Made by a program: the position numbers and the translations under genes. A DNA stretch of 11,010 nt, taken from Candidatus Zixiibacteriota bacterium. Lineage in GTDB: Bacteria > Zixibacteria > MSB-5A5 > GN15 > FEB-12. Under the pieces are notes generated by a model. That model did no database searches and was not told where the DNA came from. It saw nothing but the letters and a program-made list of their open reading frames with translations. Positions 1-7,632 of the stretch are shown one piece after another (the stretch's first letter is position 1; each line of letters begins with the position of its first letter). The stretch covers positions 1-11,010 of the forward strand of contig QNAG01000084.1 of assembly GCA_003641415.1 (NCBI GenBank), read 5' to 3'.

Positions 1-19
1 TCATAGTATAAGCATTATA

Positions 20-646
20 ATGAGAAATATAGTTGTTATTTTAATTTCTGTATCCTTGATTATCGCTACGTTAGTGAATTCCGAATCCGGACAGCAGGAC
101 ACATTTGAATTGATAAAAGTGGAGCTAGCTCAGGCCGCGTGTGTGAAATTTGAAATTCTTACAAAGATAGAATCCTCTGTGTTTAATGATGTTGATTCCG
201 CACAGGGGTCGGCTGTTATTGCCGCAGATGGTCGCTTTAACGTGGTTATTGGATCAGACCAATACCTTTACGATTCCAAACATCTCTATACTTACTCCAA
301 AATAAACAATCAGGTAATAGTAGAGACTCCGAACGATAGTGGTGTGATAGTAGGCGAGATATCATTTATCACCAATATTGACAAATGGTATAGCACTCAA
401 GTTGTGGATAAGAATAGTAAGTATAGGTTGTTACTAAAAAACTCATCACTGGCTGGGATGGATATGCCGGATTCGATGACCGTGTATGTAACGGAATCGT
501 CAAGAAGCTTTGACAGTTTAGCCTTCTTTGATATAAATGAAGATAGAAACGTAATACAATTCCTATGTCAGATACTAGTCAGCGTCTGTACCGAAGAACT
601 CTTTGAGCCATCATTCCCCGACTCGGTGGATATTGTCCGATTCTGA
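20..646 (+). CDS. lolA: LolA-like periplasmic outer-membrane lipoprotein carrier
   Basis: The product (208 aa) is likely a LolA-family chaperone that carries lipoproteins across the periplasm from the LolCDE exporter to the outer membrane. Residues 1-20 look like an export signal: R2 followed by a hydrophobic run (VVILISVSLIIATLV) and no lipobox. There is no clear AXA cleavage site, so the processing point is uncertain. The mature part shows the LolA fold pattern: a G-x-A-x-I strand near 63-68, the 'YLYDSKHLYTYSKINNQVIVE' style hairpin near 82-102, and a C-terminal F-x-x-x-FPDSVDI strand ending the protein. Sequence identity to classical LolA is low, so this is a fold-level call. Cysteines at 183 and 190 could form a disulfide (inference). 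The start has no visible Shine-Dalgarno, and the frame is open back to the window edge, so a few more N-terminal residues are possible; M1 is favoured because it gives a normal signal peptide. rimO follows 8 bp downstream. Confidence 0.75.
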   Translation: MRNIVVILISVSLIIATLVNSESGQQDTFELIKVELAQAACVKFEILTKIESSVFNDVDSAQGSAVIAADGRFNVVIGSDQYLYDSKHLYTYSKINNQVIVETPNDSGVIVGEISFITNIDKWYSTQVVDKNSKYRLLLKNSSLAGMDMPDSMTVYVTESSRSFDSLAFFDINEDRNVIQFLCQILVSVCTEELFEPSFPDSVDIVRF

Positions 647-654
647 TCCCACTG

Positions 655-1977
655 ATGAAATTCTTCATTTACAGGTTGGGTTGTCCCAAAAATGAGGTTG
701 ATGCTGACTACATTGCTGCCTGTTTGCTGAATGCCGGACATACACAGGTCCTTACGCCTGACGAAGCTCAAGCTATCATTATCAATACCTGTGGATTTAT
801 CCTTCCAGCTAAGGAAGAATCTATCGATGCTATCCTGCAAATGGCTCAGTTGAAAACAGAAGGAAGCGCTCAAAAGCTTTTTGCAACCGGCTGTTTGTCT
901 CAACGTTATAGTCAAAGTTTAATGGCTGATATCCCAGAACTTGATGGAGCCTTCGGGCTTGGGGAACTTGACGAATTAGTTAGAGTAATGAGTGAAAAAA
1001 CAACCGGGCGCTATTATACAAGTATAAACCCATATCAATTACGTTATCTGGATTGGAAGCAACGCTTTATATCTGACGACTATCCCTATGCGTACCTGAA
1101 GATTGCCGATGGTTGTAATCGACATTGTTCTTTCTGTGCTATTCCATCAATACGCGGTCAGTACCGCAGTAGAACCATAGACTCAATTATCAAAGAAGCA
1201 CGTTTTCTGGTTGAAAATGGCAAAAATGAGTTGATCCTTGTTTCCCAGGAAGCTACCTACTGGGGTAAAGATATAAATACGAGACCAAGGTTAATCGATC
1301 TCTTACAAGAACTCAACGACATTGATGGGTTAGATTGGATCAGGGTTATGTATATGCATCCAAGTGGGATGGATCGGGAGTTGATTGAGTATATGGTTGC
1401 CGATAATAAGACTTTGGCATATTTCGATTTACCTCTGCAACACATCTGTCCGGATATTTTGTCCGCTATGGGTAGACCCTCCGATTGTAGTGCTATTGAA
1501 GAACTTATCAGGCAAATTCGACATTCAGGGGTCGATACGGCACTTAGGACAACTTTTATCGTTGGTTTCCCGGGAGAGACAGATGAGCATTTTGAAGAGT
1601 TGTATAAGTTCGTAGAAGAGATTGAGTTTGAACGTCTTGGAGCGTTTGTGTTTTCGTCTGAAGAAGGTACACCGGCGGCAACCCTGCCCAATCAGGTCCA
1701 GGATGACATTAAAGCGGAGCGACTTGATCGATTAATGATGTTGCAGCAGGAAATAGCGTTTGCTCGGAATAACTCCTTGATAGGCAGTCAGCGGGAAGTT
1801 ATTATTGACTCTGTTAATAATGATGGAACCGCTACTGGACGTACTCGCTGGGACTGCCCTGAGATCGATCAGGAAGTAGTTGTTAGTGGAAGAGGTTTGA
1901 GGAGCGGGTTGATTTGCCAGGTACAGATCATAAACTCGGAAGGTTATGATCTAAGAGGAATGAAATGCGAGGAGTAG
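655..1977 (+). CDS. rimO: Ribosomal protein S12 (uS12) Asp methylthiotransferase RimO
   Basis: RimO is a cytoplasmic radical-SAM enzyme that adds a methylthio group to the beta-carbon of a conserved aspartate in ribosomal protein S12. The 440-aa length is normal. Domains in order: N-terminal UPF0004 domain with the auxiliary cluster cysteines C10 (LGCPKNEVD), C46 (NTCGFI) and C80 (TGCLSQRY); radical-SAM core with the CxxxCxxC motif C154-C158-C161 (DGCNRHCSFCAIP); and a C-terminal TRAM domain from about residue 375. The LGCPKN-VD and GCNRxCSFCxIP signatures separate RimO from its paralogue MiaB, which has a different N-terminal and SAM-motif context. All six cluster cysteines are present, so it should be active. 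The start at 655 places LGCPKN at the usual distance from the N-terminus; the ribosome site is weak, which suggests coupling to the lolA-like gene 8 bp upstream. Confidence 0.96.
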   Translation: MKFFIYRLGCPKNEVDADYIAACLLNAGHTQVLTPDEAQAIIINTCGFILPAKEESIDAILQMAQLKTEGSAQKLFATGCLSQRYSQSLMADIPELDGAFGLGELDELVRVMSEKTTGRYYTSINPYQLRYLDWKQRFISDDYPYAYLKIADGCNRHCSFCAIPSIRGQYRSRTIDSIIKEARFLVENGKNELILVSQEATYWGKDINTRPRLIDLLQELNDIDGLDWIRVMYMHPSGMDRELIEYMVADNKTLAYFDLPLQHICPDILSAMGRPSDCSAIEELIRQIRHSGVDTALRTTFIVGFPGETDEHFEELYKFVEEIEFERLGAFVFSSEEGTPAATLPNQVQDDIKAERLDRLMMLQQEIAFARNNSLIGSQREVIIDSVNNDGTATGRTRWDCPEIDQEVVVSGRGLRSGLICQVQIINSEGYDLRGMKCEE

Positions 1978-1980
1978 GTT

Positions 1981-2625
1981 ATGATCCATTATGAGAAATT
2001 GGGCATTTTCCTTTCCAAGCCAGTAGCCTTTGTAGTAGTCTTCATATATCTGCTACAATCAGGTTTAGCAGTATATCTTGTAAACGAGAAGTACACACTG
2101 GAACGGCAGATATCCTTTCAACAAGGACGCATAGACGAACTGGAAGAAAAACTTCAGGTTTTCAAAGCTATTGATGATTTCCAGATTGGGTTCAACAACG
2201 AAGAAGTTATGCGTCTAACCGACGTTATTTGTTCGGAGAGTAAGAGATATCGATATGATCCGTTATTTGTACTGGCTGTGATACTCACAGAGTCATCTTT
2301 CAAAAAAGGGCAGAAGAGTTCGGTTGGGGCGCGAGGTCTTATGCAGGTAGTACCATTTGTGGGCAAAGACCTGGCCAAACGCTCCGAAGTGGACTGGCAG
2401 GGCTCTGAGACGCTTTTTGAACCCGAGGTCAACATAAAGCTTGGCACACTGCACCTTTTCGAGCAGGTGATCAAATTTGGAGACATTAAAAAAGCTCTGG
2501 CGTCTTACAACATGGGAGAAGCTCGCCTTCGAGGAATCATTAAACAGGATAAGCCCATTCCACAGAAATACATAAACAAGGTTTTACGTTACTATCAGAT
2601 GCTCAAGGAGACATATAGAGTTTGA
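1981..2625 (+). CDS. Membrane-anchored lytic transglycosylase (SLT domain)
   Basis: The product (214 aa) likely cleaves the MurNAc-GlcNAc bond of peptidoglycan, forming 1,6-anhydro-MurNAc ends. Residues 14-34 form one hydrophobic segment (AFVVVFIYLLQSGLAVYLV), read as an uncleaved signal anchor. Residues 36-62 are a charged, probably coiled-coil linker. The catalytic Slt70-type domain fills about 75-210: ILTESSF holds the catalytic Glu at 104, GARGLMQVVP lies at 116-125, NIKLGTLHL at 151-159, and ASYNMGEARL at 174-183. These are the usual family-1 SLT blocks in the usual order and spacing. A strong GAGGAG Shine-Dalgarno at 1969-1974, inside the end of rimO, fixes the start. The stop overlaps the proposed TTG start of bamD by 4 bp. 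Placement between envelope genes (LolA-like, BamD) fits cell-wall remodelling, but the exact MltC/MltE/Slt-like subtype cannot be told from sequence alone. Confidence 0.9.
   Translation: MIHYEKLGIFLSKPVAFVVVFIYLLQSGLAVYLVNEKYTLERQISFQQGRIDELEEKLQVFKAIDDFQIGFNNEEVMRLTDVICSESKRYRYDPLFVLAVILTESSFKKGQKSSVGARGLMQVVPFVGKDLAKRSEVDWQGSETLFEPEVNIKLGTLHLFEQVIKFGDIKKALASYNMGEARLRGIIKQDKPIPQKYINKVLRYYQMLKETYRV
2605..2610 (+). promoter_or_regulatory. Shine-Dalgarno site for the TTG start of bamD
   Basis: AAGGAG lies 11 nt before the TTG at 2622, inside the 3' end of the transglycosylase gene. It is the best ribosome site near this gene and favours the TTG over the in-frame ATG at 2658, which has only a weak AGGG before it. 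The spacing is on the long side. Confidence 0.45.
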
Positions 2626-3560
2626 AAATACTTACGGACATTGTAACATTCAGGGCCATGGGAATTATCCTCATACTTGGTCTCATCATTTCATGTGGCG
2701 GCAGCAAGGCCTTGGTCGACTTGACTGCTCGAGAGACCTATCAGCTTGGCAGGGAAAAGTACGATAAGAAAAAGTACCTCAGTGCAATTGAGAAATTTCA
2801 ATCAGTTATCTACAATTTCCCCGGTGATGCCATTGTTGATACTGCTCAGTACTATCTTGGTATGTCCTACTATCACAATAAAGATTACGAATTAGCAGCA
2901 GTTGAATTTAACAGACTGGCCACTAATTATCCTTCATCGGCTTTTTTTGAACGTGCAATATATATGAAGGCCGTAGCATTTTTTGAATCAACCCCCCGGC
3001 ATTATGGTTTAGACCAGACCGAACTGCAGAATTCAATCAACCTCTTTGAAGATTTTCTTATTGATTTCCCGGAATCCGATCAGGTTGAAGGTGCCCGCGA
3101 ACATTTACTTGTAGCTCGCACGAGAATGGCAAAAAAATTCTATTCTAATGGCATTGTTTATGATCGCATTAGAGATTATGAAGCAGCCAAGATTTACTTC
3201 CAGAAAGTGATTGACGATTATACCGATACTGAGTTTGCTCCGAAAGCGATATACCACTTCGCTCTGATGGAATATAAACTGAAGAATTTTGAGAACGCTC
3301 GCAAAAAGTTTGAAGACTTCATCACTGTTTTCCCAGACCATGAATTAGTTCCCAAAGTTCGGAAGAAAGTTATCAGTTCCGCTTTCAATAGATGCAAGCT
3401 ATATCAGGATAATGACGATGATTCACTGGCTGTTCCGTGCTGGAAAGAGTTTCTGAGCGACTTCCCTGATAGCGATAGGGCCAAGAAAGCAAACGAGTTC
3501 CTCCAAAAAATACAGCAAGAGAATGAATTAAAACTTCAGGAAGAGCATGTCAACCATTGA
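2622..3560 (+). CDS. bamD: BamD-type outer-membrane assembly lipoprotein (TPR)
   Basis: BamD is the essential lipoprotein of the BAM complex, which folds beta-barrel proteins into the outer membrane together with BamA. This 312-aa product has a lipoprotein signal: a hydrophobic stretch ending in IIS-C25, then GGS, with no Asp at +2, which predicts outer-membrane sorting. TPR-like repeats follow at about 37-70, 74-105, 135-150, 178-200 and 207-240 (patterns such as AIEKFQSVIYNFP, AAVEFNRLATNYP, SINLFEDFLIDFP, AAKIYFQKVIDDY, ARKKFEDFITVFP). The YGLDQTELQNSINLFEDFL segment corresponds to the BamD region that contains the conserved Asp-Gln-Thr. The protein is somewhat longer than E. coli BamD and has an extra C-terminal TPR-like unit (about 255-295). 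TTG is chosen as start because it gives a charged n-region (K2, R11) and sits under an AAGGAG site; the ATG at 2658 would leave no positive charge before the hydrophobic core. The gene overlaps its neighbours by 4 and 14 bp. Confidence 0.88.
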   Translation: MKILTDIVTFRAMGIILILGLIISCGGSKALVDLTARETYQLGREKYDKKKYLSAIEKFQSVIYNFPGDAIVDTAQYYLGMSYYHNKDYELAAVEFNRLATNYPSSAFFERAIYMKAVAFFESTPRHYGLDQTELQNSINLFEDFLIDFPESDQVEGAREHLLVARTRMAKKFYSNGIVYDRIRDYEAAKIYFQKVIDDYTDTEFAPKAIYHFALMEYKLKNFENARKKFEDFITVFPDHELVPKVRKKVISSAFNRCKLYQDNDDDSLAVPCWKEFLSDFPDSDRAKKANEFLQKIQQENELKLQEEHVNH

Positions 3561-4155
3561 GGATGGAGGTACTTGGGGTATTCTTGGGGGAGCTTTTGAT
3601 CCAATCCACAATGGGCATCTTAATTTAGCTGAGAGAGTGCTTAGCAAGAAGAACCTCTCAGGTATTTTGTTCGCATTGTCATATCAGCATCCATGTAAGA
3701 AATTAGATACTAATGCCCCATACAAGGATCGAGTTGCCATGCTTAAACTGGCACTTGAACCATACACCATCTTTCACCTTTGTGAAATAGAGGCCGAACA
3801 GAAATTAACTGGATATACGCTTGATACTGTCAGGGCGTTGAAAAGCACATACTCCAAAGCTGAATTTAGATTTATTATTGGATCTGACAATCTCTCTCAG
3901 CTACCATCATGGTACAAACTCCATGAGCTCATGGATGAAATCATATTTCTGGTTGGAGCTCGTCCGGGTTTTGAGCTTAAATCAGAGTGGCAATTCTCAA
4001 AAGACAGCTTAGAGTTGATCTCGATTGAACCTGTTGATGTGTCCTCCAGTCTTATACGTCAGTATATCAGGGAAGATGTTTCGGACTTGATATTAGATAG
4101 GCTCCTTCCTAAATCGGTAAGAGAGTATATCCTTTCGCGAGATTTGTATAGATGA
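3547..4155 (+). CDS. nadD: Nicotinate-nucleotide adenylyltransferase NadD
   Basis: NadD transfers AMP from ATP to nicotinate mononucleotide, giving deamido-NAD+ in the NAD biosynthesis pathway. The 202-aa length is usual. The nucleotidyltransferase signature GGAFDPIHNGHLNLA lies at 14-28, with the HxGH catalytic histidines at 21 and 24. A GSDNLSQLPSWYKLHEL block lies at 112-128, and the SSSLIRQYI block at 166-174 is the second ATP-binding motif (the family's SS-x-IR). The spacing fits NadD rather than the shorter CoaD, which shares the fold. About ten residues precede the first strand, slightly more than usual; no other ATG, GTG or TTG in frame fits better, and AGGAAG at 3538-3543 gives a good ribosome site. 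It overlaps bamD by 14 bp and shares an ATGA with polA. Confidence 0.94.
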   Translation: MSTIEDGGTWGILGGAFDPIHNGHLNLAERVLSKKNLSGILFALSYQHPCKKLDTNAPYKDRVAMLKLALEPYTIFHLCEIEAEQKLTGYTLDTVRALKSTYSKAEFRFIIGSDNLSQLPSWYKLHELMDEIIFLVGARPGFELKSEWQFSKDSLELISIEPVDVSSSLIRQYIREDVSDLILDRLLPKSVREYILSRDLYR

Positions 4156-6869
4156 GTGAGCGCCGGAAGACAGTTTATCTGATTGATGGCTCAGCCATGT
4201 TCTACCGAGCTTATTTTGCCTTTATTAGAAATCCCCTTATCAACTCAAAAGGAGAGGATACTTCAGCCACTTACGGTTTTGTTAATTCGCTTCTTAAAAT
4301 TATCAAGGACGAACAGCCTGACTATCTGGCGGTAGCCTGGGATACGCACCATCCAACATTTCGGCATAAACGGTATAAGGAATACAAATCGACACGGGCT
4401 AAGATGCCGGATGAATTGGCCATGCAATTGCCGCGCATACGTCAGGCAGTCGAGGCATTTAATATTTCTCATTTTGAAATGAAAGGTTACGAAGCCGACG
4501 ATGTCATTGGAACCATTGCCCGTAAAGCGGAGGCAGCTGGATTCGAGGTGTGGTGTGTAACAGGTGATAAGGATTACTTCCAGCTTGTCAGCGACAGTGT
4601 CGGTGTTTACACACTTAAACCTGGATCAACAGCGCCACTTAAAATGGGATCGGATAAGGTCAGGGAGAAATTCGGAGTATTACCGGAGTTGGTAATTGAC
4701 AAACTGGCGCTAATGGGTGACAGTTCGGACAATGTGCCGGGAATACCGGGGATAGGCCCTAAAACCGCGGATAGCTTGCTTGAACAGTTTGGATCACTTG
4801 ATGCTATTTTAGAGAACCCAGACCAAATCAAAGTTAAGGGAGTTCGACAAAAAGTCACTGAGAATGCAGATTTGGCTCTGCTCTCGCGAGAGCTCGTCAC
4901 AATTGATACCAATGTTCCGATAGAGTGTAATCTGGATCAGATGGTCCGACAGCCGATTGACTACGAAGCCACTAAAGCGTTATTTGTAGAATTGGAGTTC
5001 ACCAAACTTCTGAAACAGATTCTCCCTGCAAATGATGCCGAGATGACTGAGTTTACTGAAGTAAAGCAGCCCAGCGTTAATTACCAGACCGTTACAAATA
5101 TCAAGAAACTCAAAAAGCTCATAAAACAATTATCTTCAAGCAAAGAAGTAGCCGTTGATACAGAGACTACCTCTCTGGATGCACGTAATGCCAATTTGGT
5201 CGGGGTTTCTTTATGCGACAGAGCAGGAAAGGCATACTATGTTCCGCTGGGTCATGATGACTCTGAGGTTGATCTGCCATTTGACGAAGCGCTGGTAGAG
5301 ATCAAAAATTTACTTCAGAATAAAAAAGTCCAAAAGTTCGGTCAGAATATCAAGTATGACATCGAAGTGTTACATCGTTATGATATCGAGATTGAGCCGG
5401 TAAGTTTCGATACAATGCTTGCCTCATATATTGTTGATCCTACTTCCCGTCATTCACTCGATTTCTTGGCAATGAAGTATTTCGACTATCGTATGCAACC
5501 CATAACCGAACTTATTGGCACAGGGAAGAAACAGAAATCATTTGCAACAGTGCCAGTCGATCTCGCTACACGATATGCCGCTGAGGATGCTGACTATACA
5601 TATCGTCTTCGTGGTGTTCTTGCACCCTTAATCAACGAGCAAGACCAACAGAATCTGTATTACAACATAGAGATGCCTTTGGTAAAGGTTTTAACCGCAA
5701 TGGAAGAAGAAGGCATTCGAATCGATACCGCCTTTCTGAAAGAATTGTCTTCGCAGATGCAGGGTAAGCTCAACAGGTTGATTGGGCAGATATTTGATAT
5801 TGCTGGTGGAGAGTTCAACATCAATTCGACACAACAACTTTCACATGTACTTTTTGAAAAACTCAGTTTGCCAACAAAAGGGAAGACCAAGAAGAAAACC
5901 GGTTATTCAACCGATGTCCGAGTGCTCGAAGAATTAGCCCGGTTGCACCCTTTCCCGAAACTCATATTGGAATATCGACAACTTACAAAACTTAAGAACA
6001 CATACATTGATGCATTACCCGGTTTGGTTGATCCATACACCGGTCGAGTGCACACATCATTCAACCAGTCTATAACGAATACGGGTCGTCTATCCTCGAC
6101 AGATCCTAATCTTCAAAATATCCCCGCCAGAACTGAAGAGGGCCGTCAAATACGCAAGGCGTTTATTCCTCGCGATGATGACTATATATTATTGGTTGCT
6201 GACTACTCTCAGATTGAGCTGCGTCTATTAGCTCACATGTCTGGGGATAAAGGGTTAATTGATGCCTTCCGCAATGGCGAAGATATCCATTCTCGTACTG
6301 CAGCGGAGGTGTACAGAGTAAAAATTGACGATGTGACATCTAGCCAAAGGCGAGCAGCCAAAACTGCTAACTTCGCAATAATCTACGGTGTGAGCGCCTT
6401 TGGATTAGCTCAGCAAACGGAACTTGATCTTGAAGGTTCTCGACAATTTATTGATACTTATTTTGACCGTTATCCCGAAATCAAGCAATATATGGAACAA
6501 ACCAAGCAGTTTGCTCGAGAGAAGGGGTATGTAACAACCATGTTTGGACGACGACGAAATCTCCCCGAACTGCACGACCGCAACTACAACGTACGGCAAT
6601 TTGCAGAACGAGTAGCCATCAATACACCTATCCAAGGTACCGCTGCTGATATGATTAAGATAGCTATGATTGGAATACATAAAAATCTCTCAAAATTACG
6701 TTCAAGGATGTTACTTCAGGTTCATGACGAGTTGGTTTTAGATGTCCACAAAGAAGAGATTGATCAGGTGCTCAAAATAGTAAAACAAGGGATGGAGAAA
6801 GCAGTTAAGCTTAAAGTTCCGATTGAAGTAGACATCGGCGTTGGACAGAACTGGCTCGAAGCCAAATAG
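4152..6869 (+). CDS. polA: DNA polymerase I, with both exonuclease domains
   Basis: PolA fills gaps and removes RNA primers in lagging-strand synthesis and excision repair. All three domains look intact in this 905-aa protein. The 5' nuclease (about 5-290) has its acidic residues in IDGSAMFYRA (D12), YEADDV (E114, D116, D117), GDKDYF (D139, D141) and GDSSDNVPGIPGIGPKTA (D190, D193, helix-hairpin). The 3'-5' proofreading domain (about 310-490) keeps DTET (D336, E338), KYD (D403) and YAAED (Y475, D479), so proofreading should be active, unlike in Thermus or Bacillus PolA. The polymerase domain has motif A VADYSQIELR (D684, E689), motif B RRAAKTANFAIIYG (R733, K737, F741, Y745) and motif C LQVHDELVLD (H858, D859). 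F741 at the O-helix position is the type that discriminates against dideoxynucleotides. The start shares ATGA with the nadD stop and has only a weak ribosome site, pointing to translational coupling. Confidence 0.98.
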   Translation: MSERRKTVYLIDGSAMFYRAYFAFIRNPLINSKGEDTSATYGFVNSLLKIIKDEQPDYLAVAWDTHHPTFRHKRYKEYKSTRAKMPDELAMQLPRIRQAVEAFNISHFEMKGYEADDVIGTIARKAEAAGFEVWCVTGDKDYFQLVSDSVGVYTLKPGSTAPLKMGSDKVREKFGVLPELVIDKLALMGDSSDNVPGIPGIGPKTADSLLEQFGSLDAILENPDQIKVKGVRQKVTENADLALLSRELVTIDTNVPIECNLDQMVRQPIDYEATKALFVELEFTKLLKQILPANDAEMTEFTEVKQPSVNYQTVTNIKKLKKLIKQLSSSKEVAVDTETTSLDARNANLVGVSLCDRAGKAYYVPLGHDDSEVDLPFDEALVEIKNLLQNKKVQKFGQNIKYDIEVLHRYDIEIEPVSFDTMLASYIVDPTSRHSLDFLAMKYFDYRMQPITELIGTGKKQKSFATVPVDLATRYAAEDADYTYRLRGVLAPLINEQDQQNLYYNIEMPLVKVLTAMEEEGIRIDTAFLKELSSQMQGKLNRLIGQIFDIAGGEFNINSTQQLSHVLFEKLSLPTKGKTKKKTGYSTDVRVLEELARLHPFPKLILEYRQLTKLKNTYIDALPGLVDPYTGRVHTSFNQSITNTGRLSSTDPNLQNIPARTEEGRQIRKAFIPRDDDYILLVADYSQIELRLLAHMSGDKGLIDAFRNGEDIHSRTAAEVYRVKIDDVTSSQRRAAKTANFAIIYGVSAFGLAQQTELDLEGSRQFIDTYFDRYPEIKQYMEQTKQFAREKGYVTTMFGRRRNLPELHDRNYNVRQFAERVAINTPIQGTAADMIKIAMIGIHKNLSKLRSRMLLQVHDELVLDVHKEEIDQVLKIVKQGMEKAVKLKVPIEVDIGVGQNWLEAK

Positions 6870-6877
6870 GGAACTGC

Positions 6878-6905
6878 TTGTCTTCCGCGAAACGGATTAT
6901 ATATC
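6878..6905 (+). promoter_or_regulatory. Possible sigma70-type promoter before coaE
   Basis: In the 80-bp polA-coaE gap, TTGTCT (6878-6883) and TATATC (6900-6905) are separated by 16 bp, resembling a weak -35/-10 pair. This is the first real gap after six coupled genes, so a new transcript start here is reasonable. The match is imperfect, and A/T-rich gaps produce such pairs by chance. Confidence 0.25.
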
Positions 6906-6949
6906 TATTGTTTCTTGCATAACAGGTTACTTCATGATTCATTGAACTC

Positions 6950-7564
6950 ATGCTCATCGGTGTAACAGGTCAAATAGGTAGCGGCAAATCAACTGCTGCT
7001 GAGATACTAAAATCATTCGGGGCTGTTGTAGTCGATGCTGACCTGATAGGTCGTCAAGTTGTGGATGGAACATTGTCCTTGCGCCGAAAACTGGCTCACG
7101 AGTTCGGTGAGGATATAATCGATTCCTCAGGCATACTCAATCGAAAAAAACTGGCGGATAGAGCGTTCAGGGACGAGCAATCCAAGAGGGTACTTGATGT
7201 GTTGGTTCATCCGTATCTTTTGGAAGAACTAGATAAACAGGTGCGATTCCTGAAGAAAAAGTATGACGTAGTTGTTATTGATGCAGCTTTGTTACTGGAT
7301 TGGGAACTGGATCTAAAAGTTGATTTCGTTTTGGTGATCCACGCATCACAGAATGATCGCATCCGTCGTTTAGAAGCTCGAGGAATATCCCGCTCGGATG
7401 CGAAAGCACGACAGAAAGCCCAACTTCCTTTTCGTGTTTACCAAAGTCGCGCCGATCGAGTTGTTCTTAACAATAAAAATATCGCATCTTTGAAGGTGAA
7501 ACTCAGCCATCTGTGGAAATGCTTGGTAACGAAACCCGTTGACAGCTACTCGAATCAAGGATAA
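6950..7564 (+). CDS. coaE: Dephospho-CoA kinase CoaE
   Basis: CoaE phosphorylates the ribose 3'-hydroxyl of dephospho-CoA with ATP, the last step of coenzyme A synthesis. The 204-aa length is normal. The protein opens directly with the beta-strand and P-loop GVTGQIGSGKST (4-15; K13), as expected for the family, which supports this start although no good Shine-Dalgarno precedes it. DADLIGRQVV (29-38) is the conserved substrate-side motif with D29 and D31; HPYL follows at 87-90. VVVIDAALLLDWEL (107-120) is the Walker-B-like strand, and LEARGISRSDAKARQKAQ (141-158) is the lid region with the R-G-x-S-x-x-D-A pattern. The last ~15 residues are unconserved. The gene lies 80 bp after polA and 68 bp before tkt, so it may be co-transcribed with either neighbour. 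Confidence 0.95.
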   Translation: MLIGVTGQIGSGKSTAAEILKSFGAVVVDADLIGRQVVDGTLSLRRKLAHEFGEDIIDSSGILNRKKLADRAFRDEQSKRVLDVLVHPYLLEELDKQVRFLKKKYDVVVIDAALLLDWELDLKVDFVLVIHASQNDRIRRLEARGISRSDAKARQKAQLPFRVYQSRADRVVLNNKNIASLKVKLSHLWKCLVTKPVDSYSNQG

Positions 7565-7565
7565 T

Positions 7566-7622
7566 ATGATGGCACTCTCTAACCGAGCCAGTGTGTTTAA
7601 GGCTACGTACGGTATGACATGA
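7566..7622 (+). other. Doubtful 18-codon ORF in the coaE-tkt gap
   Basis: An ATGATG pair at 7566/7569 follows AAGGA (7557-7561) and opens an 18-codon frame (MMALSNRASVFKATYGMT) that ends in TGA just where the transketolase Shine-Dalgarno begins (7620-7624). It fills the whole intergenic gap. It could be a leader peptide, a decayed fragment, or chance: a frame this short stays open by chance roughly four times in ten. There is no homology or composition evidence for it. Confidence 0.15.
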
Positions 7623-7624
7623 GG
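7621..7624 (+). promoter_or_regulatory. Shine-Dalgarno site of tkt
   Basis: GAGG lies 8 nt before the ATG at 7633 and fixes the transketolase start. It is one of the clearest ribosome sites in the window. Confidence 0.7.
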
Positions 7625-7632
7625 AAATAACG

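Noticed and set aside
16..21. TATAAT hexamer at the start of the first gene
   Set aside because: It overlaps the ATG itself, so it cannot serve as the -10 box for this start.
568..915. 115-codon - strand frame spanning the lolA-rimO junction
   Set aside because: It overlaps both real genes, has no motif, and would run against the operon; rimO cysteine motifs explain the DNA.
1257..1691. 144-codon open frame on the - strand inside rimO
   Set aside because: It is a shadow of the rimO reading frame. The translation has no recognisable domain and rimO motifs cover the region.
6884..6896. TCCG-CGAAA-CGGA hairpin after polA as a terminator
   Set aside because: The stem has only 4 bp and no clean U-tract follows.
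6934..6945. Three-codon upstream ORF (ATG ATT CAT TGA) before coaE
   Set aside because: It is too short to support and lacks a ribosome site.
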